Positions 53,106 to 61,970 of a stretch of 64,000 nt of DNA are shown here, piece by piece; positions within the stretch are counted from its first letter, which is position 1, and every line of letters begins with the position of its first letter. Position numbers and translations under genes: made by a program. This DNA is from Empedobacter stercoris (GTDB taxonomy: Bacteria > Bacteroidota > Bacteroidia > Flavobacteriales > Weeksellaceae). Below the pieces are notes generated by a model. The model did not search any database and was not told where the DNA came from. It saw only the letters and a program-made list of their open reading frames with translations. Where the stretch lies: assembly GCF_965137335.1 (NCBI RefSeq), contig NZ_CBCRZD010000012.1; one strand, given 5' to 3'.

Positions 53106-53753
53106 TTAAGGAGCTAAACGCTCTTTTTTCCAATCAAAATCTTCTTGTAATACATAACGAACTCTGTCATGTAAACGACTTGGACGTCCTTGCCAAAACT
53201 CAATTTCTGTTGGTCGAATTAAAAATCCACCCCAATGCTCTGGACGAGGAATTTCTTTTCCTTCGTATTTTTTTTCTAACTCTAATTCTTCCGCAGCTAA
53301 ATCTTGGTGCTCATCTATTACAGAACTTTGAGCAGAAATCCATGCTCCTAACTGACTACTACGAGGTCGTGTTTCGAAATATCCGTCCGAATTATTATCC
53401 GACGTCTTTTCAGCTACACCTTTTATAATAATTTGTCTTTCTAAAAATGGCCAAAAAAATGATAAACATACTTTCGGATTTTCTAACAAAGCTTTTCCTT
53501 TTTGACTATTGTAATTGGTATAAAAAATAAATCCTTCATCTGTATATCTTTTCAATAATACGACACGTGTTCTCGGAAAACCATCGTCGCCAATCGTTGC
53601 AACAGACATCGCGTTTGCTTCATCTACGCCATCAGAATCCTCAGCTTGTAAGAACCAATCACGAAATTGTTCGATAGGATTTTCTCTTAACGAATCAAAA
53701 TTCATGGCTTGTTTTTCGTAGACTTTTCTTTTATAACTTAAATCTTGTTTCAT
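53106..53753 (-). CDS. pdxH: Pyridoxamine 5'-phosphate oxidase
   Basis: A 215-residue FMN enzyme that makes pyridoxal 5'-phosphate from PNP or PMP. Family segments include NAMSVATIGDDGFPRTRVVLLKRYTDEGFIFYTNYNSQKG, SFFWPFLERQIIIKGVAEK, the ETRPRSSQLGAWISAQSS loop and the C-terminal PTEIEFWQGRPSRLHDRVRY with the PLP-binding Arg/His. The length is normal and the FMN and substrate sites look complete. Confidence 0.95.
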   Translation of the reverse strand: MKQDLSYKRKVYEKQAMNFDSLRENPIEQFRDWFLQAEDSDGVDEANAMSVATIGDDGFPRTRVVLLKRYTDEGFIFYTNYNSQKGKALLENPKVCLSFFWPFLERQIIIKGVAEKTSDNNSDGYFETRPRSSQLGAWISAQSSVIDEHQDLAAEELELEKKYEGKEIPRPEHWGGFLIRPTEIEFWQGRPSRLHDRVRYVLQEDFDWKKERLAP

Positions 53754-53825
53754 TAATGTTTATTTTATATTTTTATTTTAAAATCATTATTTCGTTAAGA
53801 TTTTACACTATAAAACCGAAACAAA

Positions 53826-54377
53826 ATGTCTATCAAAAGTATAAAAAAAGGAAGTATTTTAGTCGCTAAACCAACATTAAATAATGATATTTTTCAACGA
53901 AGTGTTATTTTAATTACCGAACACTTAGAATCTGGAAATATTGGTTTTGTACTTAATCATTCTTCACACATACCTATTAGTATTTTTGTTTCTGAGATAG
54001 AATCCACTTCTATTGTTTTTGAAGGTGGACCAGTTGATAAGGAAAATATTTATTATCTACACAAACGCCCTGATTTAATACGAAATAGTGAAAAAATAAT
54101 TCATAATTTATATTGGTCTGGAAATTATGATGATGTGCGAGAAGCGGTAAATCAAAAGTTGATAAAAGAGAATGAAATTAAGTTTTTTATGGGTTATTGT
54201 GGTTGGGCTCCTAAACAAATTGCTGACGAATTAAAAAATAATTCATGGACGGTAAGAGATTTAGATTTTGATATTTTCGAAGAATGGGATGCTGATTTGT
54301 GGAAAAATTTGATGAAGAAACTTGGAGGTGAAAACTTGATTTGGTTAAACACCCCCGCAGATCCTTCTATGAATTAA
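53826..54377 (+). CDS. YqgE/AlgH family protein (DUF179)
   Basis: A 183-residue protein of the YqgE/AlgH family. It starts with KGSILVAKPTLNNDIFQRSVILITEHLESGNIGFVLNHS and has the conserved FEGGPVDKENIYYLHKRP and FFMGYCGWAPKQIADELKNNSW segments. The fold is known but the function is not; links to envelope or alginate control come from Pseudomonas AlgH. Monocistronic. Confidence 0.9.
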   Translation: MSIKSIKKGSILVAKPTLNNDIFQRSVILITEHLESGNIGFVLNHSSHIPISIFVSEIESTSIVFEGGPVDKENIYYLHKRPDLIRNSEKIIHNLYWSGNYDDVREAVNQKLIKENEIKFFMGYCGWAPKQIADELKNNSWTVRDLDFDIFEEWDADLWKNLMKKLGGENLIWLNTPADPSMN

Positions 54378-54389
54378 TTGATTTCTAAA

Positions 54390-55199
54390 TTACAAATAAC
54401 TAAAAATCAACTTTGTCTTATCCGTATTATATTCTTTTTTTCTATTTTTGGTAATTGGTAATATCCCAATGCCATCTATCAAAATAAATACTTCTTCTGC
54501 TTTCTGAATTTCGAATGGAAAAATTTCTGATTCCTCCACTTTAAATTCTTCCGATTTATTGATCTTCGTAATAAAATTATTTCGCAAAACACTTGTTATT
54601 ACTCCTTCTTCCTTTTTGGGTGTACGAATCGTTTCTCCATTTATGACAAAAATAGCACCTCGTAAAGAACGTGCCATTTTTTTATTGGCATTCAACAGAA
54701 TAATATCTGCATAGTCATTCTCTAAACGGTAGATTTCTGCAATATTTTCTTCTGGGCGATACGTGTTAACAAGTGAATAAAAAGCTGTGTTGATAGCATA
54801 GTCTTTATAAACATCGATTTCGTTTTCACTTTGCAAAAACTCCCAATCTTGTTCACTATTTTCAATAGAAATCAGATAATTAATTGAAGCTTTTAAATAA
54901 TCTTCTTCATTATTTCGGAAGGCAAAAAACTCGACCTTACCTGATTTAGTTTGATTAGCTTCGGCTATTAAATTGATTTGTTCTTGAAAAAATTCTGGTG
55001 TAAAATCTAATGGAATATTCATGCGATAAATACGCATAGAGGCCATTAAATTAAAATAATGATCTTCCCAATCTATAATTTCACCATTTACAAATCGTAA
55101 AATTTCTTTTACAGCATCACCATTTCGAAAAGCTCTGTTCTGAATACTAATTTCTGCATTTGCTTGTTCGATGATAAGGCCACCTAAGTTAATTTTCAA
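54390..55199 (-). CDS. Aminotransferase class IV homologue, PLP site degenerate
   Basis: A 269-residue protein with the fold of PLP fold-type IV enzymes (branched-chain aminotransferase/ADC lyase): NRAFRNGDAVKEILRFVNGEI aligns with the usual NRGYxYGDxxFE start. At the site where relatives have the PLP lysine (STLKTNN), this protein has SLVNTYR, with Asn145; the Glu and Asn of the usual E-A-L-N-G-N motif are also replaced (R177, A182). It therefore cannot form the internal aldimine as known enzymes do. The frame is intact. It is encoded next to a START-like protein, a pairing common in flavobacteria. Confidence 0.8.
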   Translation of the reverse strand: MKINLGGLIIEQANAEISIQNRAFRNGDAVKEILRFVNGEIIDWEDHYFNLMASMRIYRMNIPLDFTPEFFQEQINLIAEANQTKSGKVEFFAFRNNEEDYLKASINYLISIENSEQDWEFLQSENEIDVYKDYAINTAFYSLVNTYRPEENIAEIYRLENDYADIILLNANKKMARSLRGAIFVINGETIRTPKKEEGVITSVLRNNFITKINKSEEFKVEESEIFPFEIQKAEEVFILIDGIGILPITKNRKKEYNTDKTKLIFSYL

Positions 55200-55210
55200 A
55201 ATAATAGATT

Positions 55211-55594
55211 TTAAACAGATCCTAAGATTTTTTTAAGGTCTTCAATTTGACTTTCCCACAATTGTTTTGATTCTTCAACCTCATCTTCATCTGCGAAATC
55301 TGTGATTACTAATGATACATCATTTGTTAAATCGTCTTCTACAATTGTTAATTCGAAGAAATACTTTGTGTCTTCATCATATTCCCATTGAAAACGTACA
55401 TAACTATCTTGCTTAGATTTCATCAAAAAAGCAGATTCTTCGTGTCCGTCCCAAATAAAAGTATATTTTTCTCCACGAGAATTTACGTTATCTGCAAACC
55501 ACTCAGACAAACCAGAAGGGTTTGAAATATAGTTATATAACAAAGACGGTGAAGACTTAATTGAAAATTCTACTTGATATTTCTTTTTTGGCAT
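55211..55594 (-). CDS. START-like/SRPBCC (AHSA1-type) domain protein
   Basis: About 127 residues from ATG 55592-55594 (MPKKKYQVEFSI); upstream in-frame sequence reaches 55618 but the later ATG fits the family. The single domain has the SRPBCC/AHSA1 pattern (SPSLLYNYISNPSGLSEWFADNV...YTFIWDGHEESA, then a long C-terminal helix WESQIEDLKKILG). It would bind a small hydrophobic ligand or act as an Hsp90 co-factor-like protein; the ligand is unknown. It lies upstream of the degenerate class IV protein with 11 bp between. Confidence 0.8.
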   Translation of the reverse strand: MPKKKYQVEFSIKSSPSLLYNYISNPSGLSEWFADNVNSRGEKYTFIWDGHEESAFLMKSKQDSYVRFQWEYDEDTKYFFELTIVEDDLTNDVSLVITDFADEDEVEESKQLWESQIEDLKKILGSV

Positions 55595-55661
55595 AATTCT
55601 ATTTAATTGAAGTCGCAAGATATAAAATGAATTGTATCTACCAAAGAAAAATAAAATAAGT

Positions 55662-55693
55662 TTTGTTATAAATTCAAAAAAAAATTATATTTG
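55662..55693 (+). promoter_or_regulatory. tRNA promoter (TTTG-N20-TATATTTG)
   Basis: TTTG (55662-55665), 20 nt, then TATATTTG (55686-55693) match the consensus exactly. The predicted start near 55700 is about 9 nt before the tRNA. Confidence 0.75.
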
Positions 55694-55708
55694 CAAAAAT
55701 TAAAATTA

Positions 55709-55782
55709 GGCGAGGTAGCTCAGATGGTTAGAGCGCAGGATTCATAACCCTGAGGTCGGCAGTTCAATTCTGCTCTTCGCTA
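55709..55782 (+). tRNA. tRNA-Met (anticodon CAU)
   Basis: The 74-nt cloverleaf has acceptor GGCGAGG/CTTCGCT, TA, D-arm GCTCAGATGGTTAGAGC, anticodon arm with the loop TTCATAA (CAU), variable region AGGTC and T-arm GGCAG-TTCAATT-CTGCT. The CCA end is not encoded. The sequence lacks the features of an initiator tRNA (no run of G-C pairs in the anticodon stem, normal acceptor), so it is the elongator Met. A tRNA-Ile2 reading is less likely but cannot be excluded by anticodon alone. Confidence 0.9.
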
Positions 55783-55786
55783 CATC

Positions 55787-55823
55787 AAAAAAGTCCAAAC
55801 AGCTTGCTGTTTGGGCTTTTTTC
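55787..55823 (+). terminator. Terminator after tRNA-Met
   Basis: AAAAAAGTCCAAACAG and CTGTTTGGGCTTTTTT form a long stem with a 4-nt loop (one G-T pair), followed by T residues. Confidence 0.8.
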
Positions 55824-55843
55824 ATTAACTACTAAAACTTATA

Positions 55844-56707
55844 CTAATCTAAATAACCTACTACTTGATAAGCTCTTGAACCTCTGTAATAAATTTTTTG
55901 ATATAAGACATCTCCAAACTCATACAAATACTCTCCATCATAATTTATTCTTTCATAACCTACTGGTAAAGCATAAACAATTGCACCAATTGGAGCTTGA
56001 ACCACTTCGTAATAATTTCTATTTGGTCTATAATAAACTCCTTCGTAGAAATAAAACGGATTACGATTACCAATATTAATTGTTACATAACCTACAGGTA
56101 AAACATTGATTCTGAACCCTACATAAGGCATATATCTTACATAACCACTATTATACGGACGATAATAAATTCCATTGTTACCATAGAAATTATAATTGTT
56201 GTAATTGTATTTGTGATAATTTCTTACATTAACATTTGAAACAGGGCGATTTCCTCTATAATTATTTGAATTTGAGCTAATACGAACAGGAACTTTATGA
56301 AAATCTCTATTTTTTAAACTCTCAGATCGATTCCCTTGGTTATTTTCTCTGTTATATCTTTCGTTGTTACTATCTCGGTTCGCACTTGGTCTACTACTTA
56401 TTACAGCAGTATTATCTCTATTGATTCGTGAACTTTCGACACGACTTGAACTTATATTCGAATTTTTCCAAGAATCACTTTTACTATTTCCTCGATCAAT
56501 TCTATCTGTTCTATTTCCTTCGACACGACTAACTCTATTTGTACTTTTAGCCATTTCAGAACGGCTATTCCCTTGGTCTCTTGACACTTCTCTTGAAGAA
56601 TTACCTCTCTCACCTCCTCTATGACCTCTATCTTGAGCATTTACACCCACAGCTAACATGGCTGTAAAAGCTACTCCCAAAAGTGTAAATCTAATTTTTC
56701 TCATCAT
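55844..56707 (-). CDS. Exported DUF6515 protein with Arg/Ser/Asn-rich linker
   Basis: A 287-residue protein with a signal peptide (MMRKIRFTLLGVAFTAMLAVGVNAQ). Residues about 26-180 are low-complexity and rich in Arg, Asn and Ser (for example SRVEGNRTDRIDRGNSKS). The C-terminal third is the DUF6515-type domain: VGFRINVLPVGYVTINIGNRNPFYFYEGVYYRPNRNYYEVVQAPIGAIVYALPVGYERINYDGEYLYEFGDVLYQ. Family members sit in the cell envelope; their role is unknown. Monocistronic, facing the tRNA. Confidence 0.8.
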   Translation of the reverse strand: MMRKIRFTLLGVAFTAMLAVGVNAQDRGHRGGERGNSSREVSRDQGNSRSEMAKSTNRVSRVEGNRTDRIDRGNSKSDSWKNSNISSSRVESSRINRDNTAVISSRPSANRDSNNERYNRENNQGNRSESLKNRDFHKVPVRISSNSNNYRGNRPVSNVNVRNYHKYNYNNYNFYGNNGIYYRPYNSGYVRYMPYVGFRINVLPVGYVTINIGNRNPFYFYEGVYYRPNRNYYEVVQAPIGAIVYALPVGYERINYDGEYLYEFGDVLYQKIYYRGSRAYQVVGYLD

Positions 56708-56935
56708 CTAACCTTTTAAATATTAAGACATCTATCCTATTACTATTTTCATGCCATAATTATAGTTTGCTGTTCGCTTTCAATTTATTTTCATCAAAAA
56801 AAAATATAATAGATTAATTATCAATACATTAATTTAACAATTTTGTTTGACAATTTTGTTAATATTTTTTTTAATCATTCAAGGTTTGCATTGATTTTTG
56901 AAATCATTACTTTTGTTTTTAAGAAAATAGAAACA

Positions 56936-57985
56936 ATGATTGACGTTAAAAATGCTTACATCGCCTTTATCAGTTTACAAAAAGTAGGACATAAAGTTCG
57001 GGAAGAAGCAAATATTTTTGCTGATAAGACACTTGAGTATGACGAATCTAAGGAAGAACAATTGGTTCCTTTCTTATTAAGTCCGTTCAAAAAAACACTC
57101 GAAATTAATCATTTTACTCATTATACAGAAAAATTAGAATTTAATGTTTTGTATAATCAATGCAAGCAAATGTTTGACGAAGAGACCGATTTTATAGATT
57201 TTTCGCAGGAAGTTTTAAGTCATTTATATGAAAAATCATTGCATCCACAAATCAAGAGTGGTGAAGTTTTCATTACACTTTTCGAAAATATGATGTTTGA
57301 TGGAATAGTATGTCGAGGAATTGGAATTTATAAGTTAGAAAACAAGAAAAAATTCTTACGTTTTGACGAATCAAAGGGATTAGATTATAATATATGGAAA
57401 GGTTATAAACTTGAAGGAATAGATAAAGCTTGTCTTATTCTTGATGCTTATCGTGACGAAGGATTTCGTGTATATTCTATTGATGATAAAAATGTTGAGT
57501 CTGAATATTGGAAGAAAAATTTCTTAGAAATTGATTTAATAAAAGACAATAATTACCATACAAAAAAATATATGGAGCTGATTACTGACTTTTCAAATGA
57601 TTTCTTATTAGACAAAACCGATAAAAAACAGCAGGCAGAATTTATTTCAAACTCTATCAATGTATTGAATTCAAATGAAATTGTAACCAACGAAATTTTT
57701 GAAGATCAGGTGTTAAAACCATTTGAAATTATTGATGAATTCAAAGAATACAAAAAAGATTACAGTGAAAATAATCGTGTAGAGTTTGTAGAATCCTTTG
57801 AAGTTTCTGTTCCTACTTTGATGAAAGAATCAAAGAAAATCAAAAGTGATATCAAATTAGATACAAAAATTAACATCAAATTAGATTTAACTAATCCAGA
57901 TGCGGCGGAAGAATATTTGGAACGTGGATTTGATGAGGAAAAGAAAATGTATTATTACAAAGTTTATTTTAATTCAGAACAATAA
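56936..57985 (+). CDS. Nucleoid-associated protein NdpA-like (DUF/37-kDa)
   Basis: A 349-residue protein from ATG 56936 (MIDVKNAYIAF); the open frame extends to 56843 but the extra N-terminus is not family-like. It resembles the 37-kDa nucleoid-associated protein (NdpA/YejK) family: EEQLVPFLLSPFKKTLEINHFTHYTE, IKSGEVFITLFENMMFDGIVCRGIGIYKLENKKKFLRF. It is cytosolic and acidic. Possible roles include chromosome organisation or control of supercoiling; some relatives occur with phage defence. A tandem 12-nt repeat (ACAATTTTGTTT/A) lies upstream. Confidence 0.75.
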   Translation: MIDVKNAYIAFISLQKVGHKVREEANIFADKTLEYDESKEEQLVPFLLSPFKKTLEINHFTHYTEKLEFNVLYNQCKQMFDEETDFIDFSQEVLSHLYEKSLHPQIKSGEVFITLFENMMFDGIVCRGIGIYKLENKKKFLRFDESKGLDYNIWKGYKLEGIDKACLILDAYRDEGFRVYSIDDKNVESEYWKKNFLEIDLIKDNNYHTKKYMELITDFSNDFLLDKTDKKQQAEFISNSINVLNSNEIVTNEIFEDQVLKPFEIIDEFKEYKKDYSENNRVEFVESFEVSVPTLMKESKKIKSDIKLDTKINIKLDLTNPDAAEEYLERGFDEEKKMYYYKVYFNSEQ

Positions 57986-58005
57986 GATTAATTTCAATAT
58001 AATAT

Positions 58006-58031
58006 AAACACTGTCCAAAATTGTGGACAGT
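58006..58031 (+). terminator. Hairpin after the nucleoid-associated gene
   Basis: ACACTGTCCA and TGGACAGTGT form a 10-bp stem around AAATTG. The T run after it is weak, so this is a probable but imperfect terminator. Confidence 0.5.
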
Positions 58032-58101
58032 GTCAATATTTTATAAAAAAAGCGGTTTTGTAAGTTATTGTCAACTCTTATGTATCTATTTGCACAAAAT
58101 T

Positions 58102-58452
58102 TTAGATGGTATTTCTAAAAATTTTATCCAAAGATTTTCCCTTTGCTAATTCATCAATCACTTTATCCAAATATCTAATTTTTTGATATAGCGGATCTTC
58201 AATTTCTTCTACTCTGTATCCACAGATTATACCCTTAATTTTATCTACATTTGGATTTAATTTAGCTTCAGCAAAAAAAGTTTCAAAATCTATTTTTGAT
58301 TCTATTATTCGATCCAAATCATTTTTAGTGTAACCTGTTAACCAAAAAATAACTTCTTCTAATTCTTGAATTGTTCTTCCTTTGGATTCTATTTTTTTGA
58401 TATAATGCGGATATACACTCGCAAAAGACATTTTAAAGACCTTTGTATTCAT
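58102..58452 (-). CDS. DUF2200 family protein
   Basis: A 116-residue protein matching the DUF2200 family: KVFKMSFASVYPHYIKKIESKGRTIQELEEVIFWLTGYTKNDL, then GIICGYRVEEIEDPLYQKIRYLDKVIDELAKGKSLDKI. It is cytosolic, helical and of unknown function. It lies 27 bp after the peptidase E gene on the same strand. Confidence 0.88.
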   Translation of the reverse strand: MNTKVFKMSFASVYPHYIKKIESKGRTIQELEEVIFWLTGYTKNDLDRIIESKIDFETFFAEAKLNPNVDKIKGIICGYRVEEIEDPLYQKIRYLDKVIDELAKGKSLDKIFRNTI

Positions 58453-58479
58453 TCGAAATAAATTATTGGATAAATAAAT

Positions 58480-59199
58480 TTACAAATAAATAGATTCTTC
58501 TAATATACCCGATTTTACTTCAATAGCCGATTGATTGGGTTTAAAAATTCGAGCTGTTAAATCTCCTTTCAATTCGATTGTTCCGTTTTCTACTCTCAAC
58601 CAACTTCCTTCTCTTAATCCGATTACAGTTTGTCTATTAAATTTATGAAATTCGTTGATTCGCGTTTCTCTCGTTTCACCTTTATGCGTAGAGTTTAGAT
58701 CTGGATCCAAATAATGAGGATTAATATTAAATGGTAAAAACTGCAAGGCATCAAAACTTGGTGGATACACAATAGGCATATCATTTGTCGTTCCAATTGT
58801 TAAACCTGTCAAATTACTTCCTGCGCTACTACCCATATATGGAATACCTTCAGAAATTGTATTTCGTATAGCTTCAATTAAACCTAATTCGTACAAAGTT
58901 TTAAGTAATAAAAACGTATTTCCTCCTCCAACAAAAATAGCTTTTGCATTACAAATGGCTTCTTTCGGATTTTCATAAGTATGTAAACCTGTCACTTTTA
59001 TTCCAAAAGGTTGCAAAGCAGTAACCACATTGTTCGTGTATTCATCGTGCGAAATGCCAGAAGGTCGCGCAAATGGAACAAAAAGCAATTCATCTGTTTG
59101 TAAAAAATCTAAAATCTCTTCTCGAATATATTCTAAATATCCACTACCATAAATTGTACTTGTGCTAATCACAAGCAATCGATAATTTGGATGTATCAT
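58480..59199 (-). CDS. pepE: Dipeptidase E (peptidase family S51)
   Basis: A 239-residue cytosolic peptidase that cleaves Asp-X dipeptides. The nucleophile is Ser125 in GSSAGSNLTGLTIGTTNDMPI, and the oxyanion-region GGGNTFLLLKTLYE and the later HKGETRETRINEFHK, which carries the catalytic His, match PepE. Length is normal. The gene is co-directional with the DUF2200 gene, 27 bp apart, and may form an operon with it. Confidence 0.9.
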   Translation of the reverse strand: MIHPNYRLLVISTSTIYGSGYLEYIREEILDFLQTDELLFVPFARPSGISHDEYTNNVVTALQPFGIKVTGLHTYENPKEAICNAKAIFVGGGNTFLLLKTLYELGLIEAIRNTISEGIPYMGSSAGSNLTGLTIGTTNDMPIVYPPSFDALQFLPFNINPHYLDPDLNSTHKGETRETRINEFHKFNRQTVIGLREGSWLRVENGTIELKGDLTARIFKPNQSAIEVKSGILEESIYL

Positions 59200-59234
59200 A
59201 AAATCTAATTTTTATCAAAGTTAATTCTAAAAAC

Positions 59235-59266
59235 AAAAAACCGAAGCATTTTTACTTCGGTTTTTA
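59235..59266 (-). terminator. Terminator after the ABC exporter operon
   Basis: AAAACCGAAG and CTTCGGTTTT form a 10-bp stem with an AT loop; on the minus strand it is followed by T residues, just past the permease stop. Confidence 0.7.
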
Positions 59267-59273
59267 TATCGTT

Positions 59274-60593
59274 TTAATTTTTATACGAGATCCATTTAAT
59301 CATTTCTTTTACGGTTGGTTTTTTACCATAAATTAAAATTCCAATTCTGTAAATTTTTCCAGCCATATAAACCATAAAAATAGTGCTGATTAACAATAAA
59401 AATAAGGATAACGCTAATTGCCAAATCGGAACATCGAATGGAATTCGAGTAATCATAGAAATTGGAGAAGTTAGCGGAATCATCGATAACCAAAAAGCGA
59501 CAGGACCATCTGGATTTTCGAAAGTCGTCATGCTTCCATAAAGTCCAATCATCATTGGCACTAAAGGAAAATATGTAAATTGTTGTGTATCTGTATCATT
59601 ATCTACAGCCGAGCCAATTGCTGCAAAAACTGAACTGTAAAACAAATAACCTAAAATAAAATAAGCAATAAATACAAAAATAATTAACGGATAATTAAAT
59701 GTCAATAAAACTTCGCTAATCTCTGTTATTTTCTGCATCATATCTGGGTTCGACTCTGCTAATTGAGCTTGGTTCATCATTTGTTGCGACATATCCATTT
59801 TAGACGCTGCGACAGCTGGAAAAATCATCAACAAAGCCATAGTCATTCCAATCCAAATCGCAAATTGAGTAACTGCAACCATGGTTGTTCCCACAATTTT
59901 ACCCATCATCAATTCGAAAGGTTTGACAGAAGATATAATGATTTCAACCACACGGTTATTTTTTTCTTCCACAACAGAGCGCATTACTTTTACACCATAT
60001 ATCATCACAAACATAAAAATGATGTACGTTAAAAACATGGCTAAAGCAATTTTCAACTCCATTCCTTTGTCTTCTTTTCCATCCGAAACATTGAAAATAT
60101 TCAAGTTAACCCGAGCTTTAGAAGCTTCTAAAGCAGTTTCGTTGATACCTGACTTTGTTTGTTTCTCTTTCTCGATTTTATCACTAATTGTGCGTGATAT
60201 TTTTTCGCGATCTGTGATTCCCAAATTACCATTGGTAATTAACTCGGTATTTTTTTCAATATTTTCATAGTTACCATCTGTATTTTTTGGAATATGAAGA
60301 ATAGCATTCAAATATTCACTTCCTTTCAATGTATCTTTTATTGATTTCAATTCTTGAGGCGTATAAATACTAAACATCATTTGTTTAGAAGATTTAAACG
60401 ATGTAATAAACTCAGAACTTTCATCCACAATTGCGATATTTTTGACTTCTGAATTATTGGCAGAACTTAAAAAGAAAATTACCGCTCCTGCTCCAACAAT
60501 TAATAAAGGAGAAAGAAAAGTCATAATAACAAACGCTTTATTTTTTACCTGTGAAAAAAATTCGCGTTGCGCAACCAAAAATATATTTTTCAT
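59274..60593 (-). CDS. ABC transporter permease (NatB/ABC-2 type)
   Basis: A 439-residue membrane protein. One N-terminal transmembrane helix, a large periplasmic loop (about 40-190, with a SLEDRY-type substrate domain) and five or so C-terminal helices are the layout of the ABC-2 permeases related to NatB sodium exporters. It follows the ATPase gene by 12 bp. Export of Na+ or another substrate is possible; specificity cannot be read. Confidence 0.85.
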   Translation of the reverse strand: MKNIFLVAQREFFSQVKNKAFVIMTFLSPLLIVGAGAVIFFLSSANNSEVKNIAIVDESSEFITSFKSSKQMMFSIYTPQELKSIKDTLKGSEYLNAILHIPKNTDGNYENIEKNTELITNGNLGITDREKISRTISDKIEKEKQTKSGINETALEASKARVNLNIFNVSDGKEDKGMELKIALAMFLTYIIFMFVMIYGVKVMRSVVEEKNNRVVEIIISSVKPFELMMGKIVGTTMVAVTQFAIWIGMTMALLMIFPAVAASKMDMSQQMMNQAQLAESNPDMMQKITEISEVLLTFNYPLIIFVFIAYFILGYLFYSSVFAAIGSAVDNDTDTQQFTYFPLVPMMIGLYGSMTTFENPDGPVAFWLSMIPLTSPISMITRIPFDVPIWQLALSLFLLLISTIFMVYMAGKIYRIGILIYGKKPTVKEMIKWISYKN

Positions 60594-60605
60594 TTATAAT
60601 TAAGC

Positions 60606-61538
60606 TTAAAGATTAGAAATAGAACTTTGTTTAACAGCTTCTAAAAATACGTCATTCATCGAAGGAATAATTTCTTTGAATTGATGAACTTGACCAATTT
60701 GCATTAACTTTTGTAAAATTTCGTTTGTTGGTGTTTCTTTATTGTATAAAAGATTAAACTCTGTTCGTTGATTAAAATTTCTCATGTCAGAAATTTCAAA
60801 TTCATTTGCTAAATTTTGTAGAGCATCCGATGCTACTTCATCCAATTGAATAGAAAATTTACCAGTTTTGAATTGATTTCTCACTTCTTCTATTGTTCCA
60901 TCTAACACTTTATTAGATTGATTGATTAATGCAACATGATCACACATTTCTTCAACAGATTCCATTCTGTGAGTCGAAAAAATAATTGTCGTCCCTTTAT
61001 CTCTTAATTCCAAAATTTCATTTGCAATGATTTGCGCATTTACAGGATCAAAACCACTAAAAGGTTCATCAAAAATTAACAACGAAGGATCGTGAATAAC
61101 CGTAATAACAAACTGAACTTTTTGTCCCATTCCTTTCGAAAGTTCACTCAATTTTTTATTCCACCAAGACATCATATCAAGTTTTTCGAACCAATATTCG
61201 GTACGTTTTCTTGCTTCAGCAGAAGAAAGACCTTTTAATTTCGCAAAATAAAGGGCTTGTTCTCCTACTTTCATATTCTTGTATAACCCACGTTCCTCTG
61301 GCATATAACCAACTTGACCAATTGATTTTTTTGTCAAAGGCTCTCCGTTTAGTAAAATTGTTCCGCTATCAGGAGCTGTAATTTGGTTGACAATACGAAT
61401 AAACGTTGTTTTTCCAGCACCATTTGGTCCCAATAGTCCATAAATAGACCCCTGTGGAATGTTGATACTAAAATTGTTGAGTGCAACTTTATTTTTATAT
61501 TTCCTTGTTAAGCCTTCGGCTTGCAATAAAAAATCCAT
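60606..61538 (-). CDS. ABC transporter ATP-binding protein (NatA/ABC-2 type)
   Basis: A 310-residue ATPase of an ABC exporter. Walker A is GPNGAGKTT (37-45), the Q-loop, signature LSKGMGQ (LSGGQ variant), Walker B LLIFDEP and the H-loop HR in FSTHRMESVEEMC are complete. The C-terminal extension (DEVASDALQNLANEFEI) is common in NatA-like proteins. It forms an operon with the permease downstream. Confidence 0.9.
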   Translation of the reverse strand: MDFLLQAEGLTRKYKNKVALNNFSINIPQGSIYGLLGPNGAGKTTFIRIVNQITAPDSGTILLNGEPLTKKSIGQVGYMPEERGLYKNMKVGEQALYFAKLKGLSSAEARKRTEYWFEKLDMMSWWNKKLSELSKGMGQKVQFVITVIHDPSLLIFDEPFSGFDPVNAQIIANEILELRDKGTTIIFSTHRMESVEEMCDHVALINQSNKVLDGTIEEVRNQFKTGKFSIQLDEVASDALQNLANEFEISDMRNFNQRTEFNLLYNKETPTNEILQKLMQIGQVHQFKEIIPSMNDVFLEAVKQSSISNL

Positions 61539-61596
61539 TATCTATATCATTTGATTTGTAAAATTAGTAAGAAGAAAGTAGATTTCGTTACAGATT

Positions 61597-61929
61597 TTAA
61601 TGAGATTCGTTCGGATCCCATACAATTTCTTTAAAATTGACCACTTTATCATTTACTATCTCTATACCTTCATTTTCCAACAATTGTTGCATTAAACTCG
61701 AAGGATTAAAATGATGCTTTCCTGTTAATTGACCATTTCTATTAACCACTCGATGAGCTGGAACATCATCTCGATGGTGTGAATGATTCATTGCATAACC
61801 AACAACACGTGCTGAAAATTTTTCACCTATACTTTTCGCTATCAATCCATAAGTAGAAACTCGTCCTTCTGGGATTTGACAAACGATTTGGTAAATTTTC
61901 TCATAAGTATCAGAAATAATTTTTGTCAC
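61597..61929 (-). CDS. Alkyltransferase-like protein (MGMT family lacking the active Cys)
   Basis: A 110-residue protein with the DNA-binding fold of O6-alkylguanine-DNA alkyltransferases (VCQIPEGRVSTYGLIAKSIG, then VPAHRVVNRNGQL). The nucleophilic Cys of the PCHR motif is Ala58 (PAHR), so it cannot transfer alkyl groups. Such alkyltransferase-like (ATL) proteins bind O6-alkylguanine and hand the lesion to nucleotide-excision repair. The gene is monocistronic, divergent from the next gene. Confidence 0.9.
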   Translation of the reverse strand: MTKIISDTYEKIYQIVCQIPEGRVSTYGLIAKSIGEKFSARVVGYAMNHSHHRDDVPAHRVVNRNGQLTGKHHFNPSSLMQQLLENEGIEIVNDKVVNFKEIVWDPNESH

Positions 61930-61970
61930 AATCTAAACATTTATTGTAAATTTAGATAAACTAATAGAAT

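Noticed and set aside
55709..55782. tRNA as initiator tRNA-fMet
   Set aside because: The anticodon stem lacks the three G-C pairs and the acceptor mismatch of initiators; it is an elongator-type CAU tRNA.
56835..56860. Tandem ACAATTTTGTT as an iteron or repeat array
   Set aside because: Only two copies of AT-rich sequence, not supporting an origin or array.
59763..60270. Long plus-strand frames opposite the ABC permease
   Set aside because: They are antisense to a well-supported gene and have no family-like sequence.
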